A stretch of DNA of 64,000 nucleotides from Salipaludibacillus aurantiacus. GTDB taxonomy: Bacteria > Bacillota > Bacilli > Bacillales > Salisediminibacteriaceae. Below the pieces are notes generated by a model. The model was given only the letters and a program-made list of their open reading frames with translations, was not told where the DNA came from and ran no database searches. Location: the NCBI RefSeq assembly GCF_900111295.1, contig NZ_FOGT01000015.1:1-64000 (forward strand), given 5' to 3'. The position numbers and the translations under genes were made by a program. Each line of letters starts with the position of its first letter. Within the stretch, counting starts at the first letter, position 1. This document shows, one piece after another, positions 18,104 to 26,616 of the stretch.

Positions 18104-18301
18104 TTACTTCTGTACGTTAGCAGCCTGTGGGCCACGTTGGCCTTGCTCGATGTCGAAGTTTACTGCTTGACCTTCATCAAGTGTTTTGAAACCTTCACCT
18201 TGAATTGCGGAAAAGTGAACAAAAACGTCGTCTTGTCCTTCAACTTCGATGAAACCGAAACCTTTTTCTGCGTTAAACCATTTTACTGTACCTTGAGTCA
18301 T
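18104..18301 (-). CDS. Cold-shock protein (CspA/CspB family)
   Basis: A 65-residue single-domain cold-shock protein, [20 protein letters not shown] at the start, with RNP1 (KGFGFIE) and RNP2 (VFVHFSAI) intact. It binds single-stranded nucleic acid and acts as an RNA chaperone. GGAGGAATAAGTT precedes the ATG. It is a single-gene unit with its own terminator and an untranslated leader, perhaps 130 bases or more, as expected for Csp mRNAs. Confidence 0.95.
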   Translation of the reverse strand: MTQGTVKWFNAEKGFGFIEVEGQDDVFVHFSAIQGEGFKTLDEGQAVNFDIEQGQRGPQAANVQK

Positions 18302-18644
18302 AACTTATTCCTCCTGCGTGGGAATTTCCCACATTGTATTACTAGTTGAGCCCTTCATTTAATCAATCCAGAGGAATTTAACTTGTAAAAGCAATCTCTT
18401 TCATTCTTATCCGAACCTCAATAAGCTTTCTATAGTATAACCCGTGTACCTTGAGAATGATACCCCTTTTCGAAAATTTATTATAATTTCTTTTTATGGA
18501 GGCGCGCTGAAGACTGGCATGGAGGGATAATTTTCATATAAAAAATTTTATTTTTCCTGCTGTTTATAACCACAACTTTTTAAAAATAGGGGCTAATCTT
18601 TTGTACATCGAATGGCCGGCAATCACAAGAAACTTAGCGGTAAA
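18302..18644. other. Leader and promoter region of the cold-shock gene, then non-coding DNA
   Basis: About 340 bases. On the minus strand TATACT near 18432 is a possible -10 element of the cold-shock gene, which would give a leader of about 120 bases. I see nothing definite between 18480 and 18640. Confidence 0.4.
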
Positions 18645-18676
18645 AAAGCCTGCAGGTCATATCTGCAGGCTTTGCT
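18645..18676 (-). terminator. Terminator of the subtilase gene
   Basis: AAAGCCTGCAG and CTGCAGGCTTT form an 11-bp stem followed by a weak T tract on the minus strand. It begins a few bases after the subtilase stop. Confidence 0.75.
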
Positions 18677-18681
18677 TATAG

Positions 18682-20013
18682 TTATTTTAAGGCATTGTAC
18701 GCATCAACTAACCCGTGGCCGAAATACTCGTCATGCCCTTTTTTGCCAAGATCCTCGGCTGTTTGCTGTAAGTGAGTGATTGTTCTTGCCCTTGAAAACT
18801 GAGGATTCTCAGCTTTCACGAGCGCGGCTGCCGCTGCTACTTTAGGAGCGGCCATGCTTGTTCCCATCGCCCAGCCGTAAGACCCTCTGCTCACAGGAAC
18901 CGTACTGTAAGCGCGGGATTCAGAAACGAGTAAACTCTGGTCATTTTCAGGATTAGGCCAGTTCGGACCATAGTCGCCGCCCGGAGCAGCCAAATTGACG
19001 TTCGACGACCCATAGTTGGAATAATAAGCGAGCGTATCTCGATCAGTAGTAGACGACACGCTGACTACCCCAGGGATGTCTGTGAATGTATCAAAAAGCG
19101 GGCCGTAAACTTTGCCTTCGCCTTTTTCAGTGTGAACAGCTTTTCCTAAATCCATGCCATTGTTACCGTTGGCGCCAACGATAATCATCCCTTCCTGATG
19201 GGCGTACTGGACCGCTCTTTTTGAAGAGAGGTGGAGTAGCCGCTGGGCTTCATTTGTGATCGTTGAATACGTGCCAAGGCTTAAGTTCGCTACATCCACG
19301 CCGTCATCCGCTGCCGTAGTAATAGCATCAAGGATGCCTGCCCAGTTCATCCGCCCCTGGTCATTGGTTACACGGTAAGAAGCGAGACCAAGCTCCGGCC
19401 CTACTCCTAACACTCTGCCATTAGCGGCAATCGAGCCTGCCACATGCGTGCCGTGCATGCCGGAATCTTTGTAAGCATCCTCTTCTTCAGCACCCGGGAA
19501 GAAAGCTTTGCCATACAGAAGGTTATCTTCAAGATCCGGGTGAGTGAAGTCCACGCCGGTATCAATGACACCGACAACGACGGAATGGTCACCTTTAGTA
19601 ATGTCCCATGCTTTCCCATTACCAGTCACGCGCTTAATGTCCCACTGATACTCTTCAAATAAATCTGCTTCAATCGTCTCTTCATTTATAGATAACTCTC
19701 CATCTGCCTCAAGCACATAGTCATTTGTAAAAATGTCAATGTTCTCAGCCACGAGGCTCACATCTTCCATTTCCTCCGCCTCATCCAGGAAACTTTCCGG
19801 AGCGGCTACGTGAACCAGGCCAACTTTAGAGGCTTCCTGTAAAATGTCGGCCCCTCCTGCTTCCATTTCAGCTGACGTCTCCTCATTAATCGTATTCGAT
19901 TTAAAAAGAACTAAATATTCTTTGTCTTCTTCTTCCTGACCCAAAGCTATCGTACCAAAACTGGTCACAGTTAAAGCAGTAACAAGAGTCAAACTTAACA
20001 GTTGTTTTTTCAT
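18682..20013 (-). CDS. Secreted S8-family (subtilisin-like) serine protease
   Basis: A 443-residue precursor. Signal peptide: MKKQLLSLTLVTALTVTSFG up to about residue 25. An I9-like propeptide follows to roughly residue 120. The catalytic triad is D151 (VIDTGVDFTHPD), H187 (HGTHVAG) and S386 (GTSMAAP), with the oxyanion asparagine near 283 in ANGNNG. The mature region is acidic. The ATG at 20013 follows GGAGG; the longer open frame to 20058 is rejected. It should act outside the cell in protein degradation. Its own terminator makes it a single unit. Confidence 0.93.
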   Translation of the reverse strand: MKKQLLSLTLVTALTVTSFGTIALGQEEEDKEYLVLFKSNTINEETSAEMEAGGADILQEASKVGLVHVAAPESFLDEAEEMEDVSLVAENIDIFTNDYVLEADGELSINEETIEADLFEEYQWDIKRVTGNGKAWDITKGDHSVVVGVIDTGVDFTHPDLEDNLLYGKAFFPGAEEEDAYKDSGMHGTHVAGSIAANGRVLGVGPELGLASYRVTNDQGRMNWAGILDAITTAADDGVDVANLSLGTYSTITNEAQRLLHLSSKRAVQYAHQEGMIIVGANGNNGMDLGKAVHTEKGEGKVYGPLFDTFTDIPGVVSVSSTTDRDTLAYYSNYGSSNVNLAAPGGDYGPNWPNPENDQSLLVSESRAYSTVPVSRGSYGWAMGTSMAAPKVAAAAALVKAENPQFSRARTITHLQQTAEDLGKKGHDEYFGHGLVDAYNALK

Positions 20014-20300
20014 TTGAACCTCCATATAATATGTAATTTTAATGCAGTGGACTACCACAACCCTCCTTTTCTAATTTTTGTAAATTATTAATTTTAAAAT
20101 ATCACATATAATGGCAGAATTGTTTGAAAAAAGTAAATACAGTCGTGTTTTGAGAAAAAAGAACTAGATAAAGTAAGTGAAGACTTGAGTTCCTTGCGAA
20201 TAGGACAGCAAATAGAGACTAACATTTTTCGGAACACTAAATTGATTAAACTATACAGGACCTTCGGCATATAAACGGCCTCCCGTTTTTAGTTCAGTTC
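20014..20300. other. Promoter region of the subtilase gene
   Basis: About 285 AT-rich bases between the subtilase start and the next terminator. No gene or clear repeat is seen. Confidence 0.4.
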
Positions 20301-20332
20301 AAAAAAAAGAGTTACCTTTAGAGGCAACTCTT
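20301..20332 (-). terminator. Terminator of the small helical protein gene A
   Basis: Minus strand: GAGTTGCC, six-base loop, GGTAACTC, then eight T. It lies 20 bases past the stop codon. Confidence 0.85.
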
Positions 20333-20351
20333 CCTGTTTATTCTATTATTA

Positions 20352-20726
20352 CTAAGTGAGATACGGTTGAAAAGCTTTCTTAAGATCATCATTTAACTTC
20401 CTAAACTGGGGAATAAGTGTGGAATCAAGAACTTCTTCTACTTTTTCGTATTTTTCTGCTTCCAGGCCTGTGACCACAGCATTAACACCCTTTTGCACAT
20501 TAGTAAAATATCCTTGAACCTCTTCTGCCTCGGCCATATCCATTTCAGCAAGCACAGGAGTAACAGATCGTTCCACAGACTCGTATGAGACAAGAATGTC
20601 ATCAAGCATCTGCATCGCTTCCGGTCTCTTCCCCTCACTAAGCAAGGTCTTTGTATGTATTAATCCATTAACTACAGTCTCCGATAACTGAAGAGACTGT
20701 TTCATAATTTCAAGATGTCTTTCCAA
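20352..20726 (-). CDS. Small helical protein A (paralogue of 21166-21537)
   Basis: About 124 residues, predicted all-helical and acidic, with no signal peptide or membrane segment. It aligns along its whole length with protein B: EIMKQSLQLSETVVNGL against EVMKHSLQLTETMVEGL, and LIPQFRKL against LLPNVKKL. I do not recognise a function. I placed the start at the TTG (20726) because both genes share the bases TAGAAAGYAGTGA just upstream and this TTG aligns with the ATG of B; a GTG at 20735 is the alternative. It has its own terminator. Confidence 0.75.
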   Translation of the reverse strand: MERHLEIMKQSLQLSETVVNGLIHTKTLLSEGKRPEAMQMLDDILVSYESVERSVTPVLAEMDMAEAEEVQGYFTNVQKGVNAVVTGLEAEKYEKVEEVLDSTLIPQFRKLNDDLKKAFQPYLT

Positions 20727-21165
20727 TTGAGTCACTACTTTCTATATAAATTATTGCAAAATATCACTGAAGAAGCGGAAATAGCAATTCCAGACAAGAG
20801 CGAGCGGCTCAATCTAATTAAGACAGAACCTGGCGTAAAGCTCTTAAGTTGTCTCATCACACGCCACCCCTATGGTTTAGCCCCCCTCCTTTTTTCTCTT
20901 ATTGACATTAAACTGCCTGGCTGAAATTTTTTCCTGAAAAAATACTATAAACTTAACTCCCTGTCATTGTCAAATAATCCCTGTAAATATATTGGGATCA
21001 ATATAACTGGAGAAACCAAAAACGGACGAAATTATTTTGCTGTGGCTCAATTAGAAATCAGGTAATAGAAACAACATTAATTAAGAAGCAAACAGGACAA
21101 ATCCTTATTCACAAGTTTGGCCTATGAATTTTAAGGAACAAAATAAAGAACCAGTATAATTTTAA
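20727..21165. other. Intergenic region between the two paralogues
   Basis: About 440 bases, with no convincing gene or repeat. It should contain the promoter of gene A. Confidence 0.4.
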
Positions 21166-21537
21166 TCAGGATACAATGTCAGGCTTAAACACCGTTTCCA
21201 TCTCTTCTTTTAATTTCTTCACGTTCGGGAGGAGGGTAAACTGGATGACTTCCTGGACTGTCCCAAAATTCTCTTCCTCCAGCAGTGTCACCACTTGTCC
21301 CATGTTTTTACGGACATCGTCTAAATGGCCTTCTACCTGACCTTCTTTTTCCAGCGCTATTAAAACCGGGCGAACGGAATTTTCAATCGATGCATAACCA
21401 GATATCACATCGGTTAACAGCTGGGTCGCCTCTAAATACTTCCCCTCACTCAGCTGCTTTTGGATATGCGATAAACCTTCCACCATTGTTTCCGTCAGCT
21501 GTAAACTATGTTTCATAACCTCTGTGTACTTTTCCAT
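21166..21537 (-). CDS. Small helical protein B (paralogue of 20352-20726)
   Basis: A 123-residue soluble helical protein starting MEKYTEVMKHSLQL. It shares layout and sequence with protein A, and both seem to be made of two helical hairpins. The function is unknown. The ATG at 21537 is favoured over the distant start at 21609, since the leader bases before it match those of gene A. A flagellar or phase-type helper role is possible given the neighbourhood, but nothing in the sequence proves it. Confidence 0.75.
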   Translation of the reverse strand: MEKYTEVMKHSLQLTETMVEGLSHIQKQLSEGKYLEATQLLTDVISGYASIENSVRPVLIALEKEGQVEGHLDDVRKNMGQVVTLLEEENFGTVQEVIQFTLLPNVKKLKEEMETVFKPDIVS

Positions 21538-22060
21538 ACGATCACTGCTTTCTATGTAAGTATTTAGAAATCTATTCTTTAACTGCCATTTTACATGAGT
21601 CACTCTCATTCAGGTAGTTCTAAGGACTTTGTTTTAAACCTATGCTTTTAAAGTTCGGTTTAAATTTATGACATTAACTAATATTATTGTACTACAACTT
21701 AGGATATGAATATATTTTTTCCTTACAAATACTACGTACCTAAAAATGCTTTTACTTTTTTAATTTGATGCGTCTATTTCCCCGAAACTTCTGCTGTTTT
21801 TCCCTCCATTCAGTCTGATCCGTATAAAAGAAGAGTTAAAAAAACTCAAGTATTTTCATTTTTTTCCGATATTAGTAAGAGAAAGTTTTTGTCGAATGAG
21901 CAGGGGAAATAAGGCCCCTGATTTCATATGGCAAAAAGAAGAGTCTAAAGTCCCGATCCTTTAGAGGGGGATTCTAACCAATGTTTAAAAGTTCACCTTA
22001 AATAATTTCATTTAGGCTCCAGGTTTCTAGTTATACACTTGAGCACGACAGGGGGGAGTT
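21538..22060. other. Leader and promoter region of the GGDEF-EAL gene
   Basis: About 520 bases between divergent genes. Two small hairpins lie in the right part: CAGGGG/CCCCTG (21901-21920) and TCTAAAG/CTTTAGA (21944-21965). A CCGATATT at 21867 resembles a SigD -10, but no TAAA lies at the right distance. The rest is AT-rich. Confidence 0.4.
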
Positions 22061-23587
22061 ATGGGTTACAAAGGAAGAATAATAAGTGTTCTTACATGTT
22101 TATTAATTGGGGTCGTCACTATCATAGTAGATTTCCACATATACGGCTACATACCTGATCTGGCATTTTTATATAGACTGATTTTATTTATTCCATTTTG
22201 GTGGATAGGAAAACAATTTGATAAAGTGACCTTTGATAAACATACAGCTACTCAAAAAATTGATGCGTTACAACAGCAGGCAAGCTGTGATAAGGAAGAT
22301 GAGCAGTTAAACTTTGTCGTTTACTATGATTCTTTAACGAATCTGCCGAACAAAAAACTTTTAACTAACACATTGAAAAAGAAAGTTTTGAAAGCGGGCA
22401 ATCGGTTTAGTCTATTGTTTATAGATCTTGACGGCTTCAAAAAAATTAATGATCAGTTAGGGTATTTATATGGCGACAAGTTATTGATAAAAGTAGCGAC
22501 CTTATTGAAGTCTGCTTTTGAGTCAGAGAATGTTTTCCGTTTCAGCGGTGACGAGTTTATTATTATAGTAAATGACAGAGGCCAGCTTTATTTAACTTTA
22601 AGCGATTTGTTAGGTTCTTTCTCAGAACCTTTTAAATTAGATGATAAAGAGGTTTACATTACCCCAAGTATTGGTGTAAGTCTTTATCCGGAGCACGGGA
22701 AAAATTCAGAGGACTTAATCAAACATGCAGATGCCGCTATGCAATATGCAAAGGAAAAAGGGAAAAATACGTGGAAATACTATTCCTATTCCCTTGAAGA
22801 GAAAAACAAATACTACTACTCAATGGAACATGACTTACGAAAAGCAGTTTCTTATGCTTATACCGACTTTTCAATGCTGTACCAGCCGCAAGTAGACATT
22901 AAGACAGGAGAACTGGCTGGGCTTGAAGCACTTATTCGTTGGCACCACCCGCAAAGAGGAATGATTTCACCGGCTGAGTTTATTCCGGTTGCTGAAAAAA
23001 CAGGACTCATCCTCCCTCTCGGAGAATGGATATTAAAAGAAGTATGCAATCAAATCATAACGTGGAAAACAGCGGACGACACTTCCCTTCCGAAAATTGC
23101 TGTGAATGTGTCTGTCATTCAATGGCAGTCCTCGGACTTCATTGATCGGGTTAAACGGATCATTAATGAAACAGGTGTGTCACCGGAGTATTTAGAGTTT
23201 GAAATTACCGAAGGATTTATGGAAGACCGGACAAACGTTTCAAACAAACTGAATGAACTGAGAAAAATCGGGATCCAGGTGGCCATTGATGATTTTGGGA
23301 CAGGCTATTCCTCTCTTAGTCATCTGAAGCAATTCCCAATTAACGTTTTAAAAATTGATAAATCCTTTATCTTACAAAATGAAACAGCCATTATAGAAAG
23401 CATTTGTGATATTGCAGAACACCTAAAAATAAATGTGATAGCAGAAGGAATTGAAACCCAAGGGCAGCTCGCTTTTTTACAAAGCATCAATTGCACATAT
23501 GGCCAAGGGTTTTACTTTGAACGTCCAATCAAAGCTGGTGAATTTGAAGAAAAATATTTAAGAAGGCAGCCTGAAATAATACAGTGA
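22061..23587 (+). CDS. Membrane-bound GGDEF-EAL cyclic-di-GMP protein
   Basis: A 508-residue protein. Two membrane helices (about 7-25 and 33-50) anchor it. The GGDEF domain (about 85-240) has SGDEF at 162-166 in place of GGDEF and no RxxD inhibition site. The EAL domain (about 258-500) looks complete: EAL at 289-291, EFEITE, DDFGTGYSS at 410-418, KIDKSF and AEGIET. It therefore probably degrades cyclic-di-GMP; the variant first glycine leaves cyclase activity uncertain. GGGGGGAG precedes the ATG. It stands alone and ends with a terminator. Confidence 0.9.
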   Translation: MGYKGRIISVLTCLLIGVVTIIVDFHIYGYIPDLAFLYRLILFIPFWWIGKQFDKVTFDKHTATQKIDALQQQASCDKEDEQLNFVVYYDSLTNLPNKKLLTNTLKKKVLKAGNRFSLLFIDLDGFKKINDQLGYLYGDKLLIKVATLLKSAFESENVFRFSGDEFIIIVNDRGQLYLTLSDLLGSFSEPFKLDDKEVYITPSIGVSLYPEHGKNSEDLIKHADAAMQYAKEKGKNTWKYYSYSLEEKNKYYYSMEHDLRKAVSYAYTDFSMLYQPQVDIKTGELAGLEALIRWHHPQRGMISPAEFIPVAEKTGLILPLGEWILKEVCNQIITWKTADDTSLPKIAVNVSVIQWQSSDFIDRVKRIINETGVSPEYLEFEITEGFMEDRTNVSNKLNELRKIGIQVAIDDFGTGYSSLSHLKQFPINVLKIDKSFILQNETAIIESICDIAEHLKINVIAEGIETQGQLAFLQSINCTYGQGFYFERPIKAGEFEEKYLRRQPEIIQ

Positions 23588-23684
23588 TACTATTCCGGTG
23601 AATAAGAGGGACGTCATTGAGGTTTCTTGTAGATTTCTTTAGAGAAGGGCTGGAGCTGTATCTCCAGTTCTTCAGATTGCAGCG

Positions 23685-23723
23685 AAGCCCACACTTTTTG
23701 TAATGTGTGGGCTTTGATTTTTG
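23685..23723 (+). terminator. Terminator of the GGDEF-EAL gene
   Basis: AAGCCCACAC and GTGTGGGCTT make a 10-bp stem with a T-rich loop, followed by TGATTTTTG. It is nearly symmetrical and may also serve the leftward DegV gene. Confidence 0.85.
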
Positions 23724-23813
23724 ATATGTGCCAGGCGCTTCAACACATCAAGTAGTTGAGTATAGCTTAGTTGTGGAGGGTATTTAATGAAGGAGATGTA
23801 TTTCAGCGAAAAA

Positions 23814-24701
23814 TTAGTTTTCACGCTTGTCACCCATAAAATAAAGCGCAACTGTTCCAGGACCCGTATGGGCACCAATAACAGTCCCCACACTGTTTAT
23901 TCTTACGGACTCGTTAAGGTGAGGGAATTTTTCTTCTATTAAATCCGCCACTTTTCGTGCATCATCATAGCACGCCGAATGCGATATAAAACACTTCCCT
24001 GAGTAATCGGTACCATCCTTCGCATGAACTTCCATCATACGAACAATTTCATTGATCACCTTCTTTTTACCTCTAACCTTCTTGCGTGGAGTCAACTTCC
24101 CATCCTCGCTCATGTTTAACAAAGGATTTATATGTAGTAAACTTCCGACCATTGCAGACGTTGGGGAAATTCGGCCACCTCGTTTATAATGTGTCAGATC
24201 TGTAGAAAAAAACCAATGGTGTACATGAAGCTTATTATTCTCAACCCAATTGTGCAACTCTTCTATTGTTTCCCCTTGGTCTCTCAGATCAGCAGCCATA
24301 TCAACAAGCATTCCGTAACCTGATGAAGCCGCCAATGAGTCTGCTATCAAAATTTTTCGCTCCGGGTACTCAGATAAAAGCTCTTCTTTTGCAATATTAG
24401 CAGATTGAAACGTTCCTGAAAGTCCTGAAGAAAAAGAAATATGCAGGATATCCTTCCCTTCCTCTAAATAAGGTTCAAAGAATTCGATAAACTGACTGAC
24501 ATTAACTTGCGACGTAGTAGGCATGGCCCCTTCAGAGATTCTTCGATAATAGTCATCAAAAGATATGCTTTGACCTAGATCATCAGGATACTCAGTCCCA
24601 TCTATACTGTAGTGAAAACAGACATATGGTATTTTCCTATTTTGGAAATACTCATCCGGCATATCTGCAGTAGAACAACACGTTAGTACAAAACCCGACA
24701 A
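23814..24701 (-). CDS. DegV family fatty-acid-binding protein
   Basis: A 295-residue DegV domain protein. Landmarks are VLTCCSTADMP at the N-terminus, MPTTSQVNVSQF, HISFSSGLSGTFQSA and KRGGRISPTSAMVG. DegV/FakB proteins bind a fatty acid and can pass it to the kinase FakA. Here the fatty-acid partner is not adjacent. The TTG at 24701 is placed eight bases after AAGGAG and is preferred over two GTG codons that overlap the site. It is one of two DegV genes in the window; the other is at 37346. Confidence 0.85.
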   Translation of the reverse strand: MSGFVLTCCSTADMPDEYFQNRKIPYVCFHYSIDGTEYPDDLGQSISFDDYYRRISEGAMPTTSQVNVSQFIEFFEPYLEEGKDILHISFSSGLSGTFQSANIAKEELLSEYPERKILIADSLAASSGYGMLVDMAADLRDQGETIEELHNWVENNKLHVHHWFFSTDLTHYKRGGRISPTSAMVGSLLHINPLLNMSEDGKLTPRKKVRGKKKVINEIVRMMEVHAKDGTDYSGKCFISHSACYDDARKVADLIEEKFPHLNESVRINSVGTVIGAHTGPGTVALYFMGDKREN

Positions 24702-25053
24702 ATTCACCACTCCTTCATCATTTATAATAGATTATCCATCTTAAATCATACATTAATAATTACTATTATAATATAGAAGGTGGAATAAATATGTAAAATT
24801 AATCTTGGTAGAGGGCACTTTCTTGCAATAATAGCTACTTTAAATACTTGCCCTTTTTTCAATTGATGTGTTTCCAAAAACAATTCAAATAGCCTCTACT
24901 CCTAAATGGAAGTAGCGGCTTCGTTACTTGTTTCTTGAACCTCCTGTGCTCACAGAACAAACGTACGTTTAAATTCACAATATATGGATAAAGATTTATT
25001 TAGTACTGGTTAGGTTTAGTGGGCCATTAGCTAAGCTATGTGGATATTCATAA
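24702..25053. other. Non-coding stretch
   Basis: About 350 bases. The left part should hold the DegV promoter. I see no gene, repeat or clear terminator here. Confidence 0.4.
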
Positions 25054-25338
25054 TTACTTTCTGACTAATTCCCCTTCACCTATTATGGAATAGCCATTTT
25101 GACCATTGCTTTGTACTGCCCCTCTTCCTTCTAGCCTGATATGTTGGTCTGTATAAAAAATAAATTGACTTCTATTTTTTTCTGTTAATCTAAAGTCTTT
25201 ATATGTTACCCTTTCAGCACTCCAATAGCCTGTATACTCTGGCGTATTATCAAATAGCTCAACGTCTTGACAATCAAATTTGATTTTCTTTCCATTTTTG
25301 TCATGGTATTCTATCTTGACCACATTGTATTTAACCAC
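25054..25338 (-). CDS. Hypothetical protein of 94 residues
   Basis: A soluble, probably beta-rich protein starting at a GTG (VKYNVVKIEYHDKNGKK). It has no signal peptide, membrane segment or recognised motif. GAAAGGGATTG lies 10-11 bases upstream. Its place right behind hag, with a terminator between, suggests no operon link. I do not recognise a family. It could be a short degenerate relic, but the frame is intact. Confidence 0.55.
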   Translation of the reverse strand: MVKYNVVKIEYHDKNGKKIKFDCQDVELFDNTPEYTGYWSAERVTYKDFRLTEKNRSQFIFYTDQHIRLEGRGAVQSNGQNGYSIIGEGELVRK

Positions 25339-25364
25339 TTAATCAATCCCTTTCCTATTAAAGT

Positions 25365-25398
25365 AAAGAGACCCCAGCCTAAGCTAGAGTCTTTCTTG
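25365..25398 (-). terminator. Terminator of hag
   Basis: Minus strand: AGACTCTAGC, short loop, GCTGGGGTCT, then CTTT. It begins about 15 bases past the flagellin stop. Confidence 0.75.
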
Positions 25399-25413
25399 TA
25401 TTGTATAATAAAA

Positions 25414-26439
25414 TTATCCAAGTAATTGTAGTACTGATTGTGGTTGTTGGTTGGCTTGAGCTAACATAGACTGAGAAGCTTGAGAAAGAATATTTGCTCG
25501 AGTCATTTCCATCATCTCAGCTGCCATGTCAACGTCACGGATACGTGATTCCGCAGCAGACAGGTTCTCAGAAGCGTTGTTCAGGTTAGAGATTGTGTGC
25601 TCTAAACGGTTTTGGTTTGCACCAAGCATTGAACGCTCAGCAGAAACCGTTTCAATAGCTTCATTGATAGTAGTGATAGCAGCATCTGCTGCAGCTTGAG
25701 AAGAGATATCTATTCCTAGAACACCTTCGTCACCTTCTGCGAGTTTGGAAGTAGCAAGTGTTAACTCTCCTTCAGTCGTGTAGTATCCTGCTACATCAGC
25801 ATTAATAGCTGGATCGTCTCCGGCTGCTCCAACAACTTCAGCTCCAGCTGCGAAAAAATTAGATGTAACTTCTGTTCCCTCTGCGTCATTGAATGTAATA
25901 GTATCTCCATTTGTGCCTGCCACGAAATTAGTACCTACAGCTAGTGCATCAGAACTCATGTCACTAATGCTAAGTGTGATATTTTGTTCAGAATTTGCAC
26001 CGATATGAAATTTACCTTCAAAATCTCCACCTAAAAGATTTTGAGTGTTAAACTCAGTTGTATCAGCAATTCGCGTGATTTCTTGAGAAAGCTGATCTAC
26101 TTCTTTTTGAAGCTCTTCACGGTCTACTTCAACATTTGTATCGTTAGCAGACTGAACTGCAAGTTCACGCATACGTTGAAGAATGCTATGAGTCTCGTCA
26201 AGTGCACCTTCTGCAGTTTGGATTAAAGAAATACCATCTTGCGCGTTACGGCTAGCTTGATCTAAACCATTGATTTGTGCACGCATTTTTTCAGAGATTG
26301 CAAGACCTGCTGCATCATCACCTGCACGGTTAATACGCATACCAGAAGATAACTTCTCCATTGAGTTTTGCATAGCATTTTGGTTAATACCCATTTGACG
26401 GTGGGTGTTTAACGCTGGGATATTGTTGTTAATAATCAT
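25414..26439 (-). CDS. hag: Flagellin
   Basis: A 341-residue flagellin. The N-terminal D0/D1 region (MIINNNIPALNTHRQMGINQ through QELTRIADTTEF-like sequence) and the C-terminal D1/D0 region (ENLSAAESRIRDVDMAAEMM, ending PQSVLQLLG) are standard. The central region (about 165-235) is acidic, alanine-rich and somewhat longer than in B. subtilis. It is exported by the flagellar type III system and polymerises into the filament. Its mRNA leader has a SigD promoter and a probable CsrA hairpin (separate entries). AAGGAGGAATTTT precedes the ATG. Confidence 0.97.
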   Translation of the reverse strand: MIINNNIPALNTHRQMGINQNAMQNSMEKLSSGMRINRAGDDAAGLAISEKMRAQINGLDQASRNAQDGISLIQTAEGALDETHSILQRMRELAVQSANDTNVEVDREELQKEVDQLSQEITRIADTTEFNTQNLLGGDFEGKFHIGANSEQNITLSISDMSSDALAVGTNFVAGTNGDTITFNDAEGTEVTSNFFAAGAEVVGAAGDDPAINADVAGYYTTEGELTLATSKLAEGDEGVLGIDISSQAAADAAITTINEAIETVSAERSMLGANQNRLEHTISNLNNASENLSAAESRIRDVDMAAEMMEMTRANILSQASQSMLAQANQQPQSVLQLLG

Positions 26440-26462
26440 AATAAAATTCCTCCTTGAATTTA

Positions 26463-26490
26463 CTTCCTGTCACGTCCTTGTGAGCGGAAG
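26463..26490 (-). promoter_or_regulatory. Probable CsrA-binding hairpin in the hag leader
   Basis: On the minus strand CTTCC..TCAC pairs with GTGA..GGAAG and presents AAGGAC, with GGA in the loop, about 25 bases upstream of the AAGGAGG ribosome site. This copies the two-site layout of the B. subtilis hag leader, where CsrA covers a hairpin GGA and the ribosome site. The neighbouring csrA and fliW support it. Confidence 0.75.
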
Positions 26491-26553
26491 GTTGATCTAT
26501 TTAGTGAACAGGCAAGCGTCGGCCGCCGCTGTCCTGGTCACTGTTACATTTCT

Positions 26554-26581
26554 ATTATCGGATCTTTCATTTAAATGTTTA
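26554..26581 (-). promoter_or_regulatory. SigD promoter of hag
   Basis: Minus strand: -35 TAAA (26578-26581), 16-base spacer, -10 CCGATAAT (26554-26561). It matches the SigD consensus and yields a leader of about 105 bases. Confidence 0.88.
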
Positions 26582-26616
26582 GGATTATTCAGAAATAAAT
26601 TCACTAAATTGAACTT

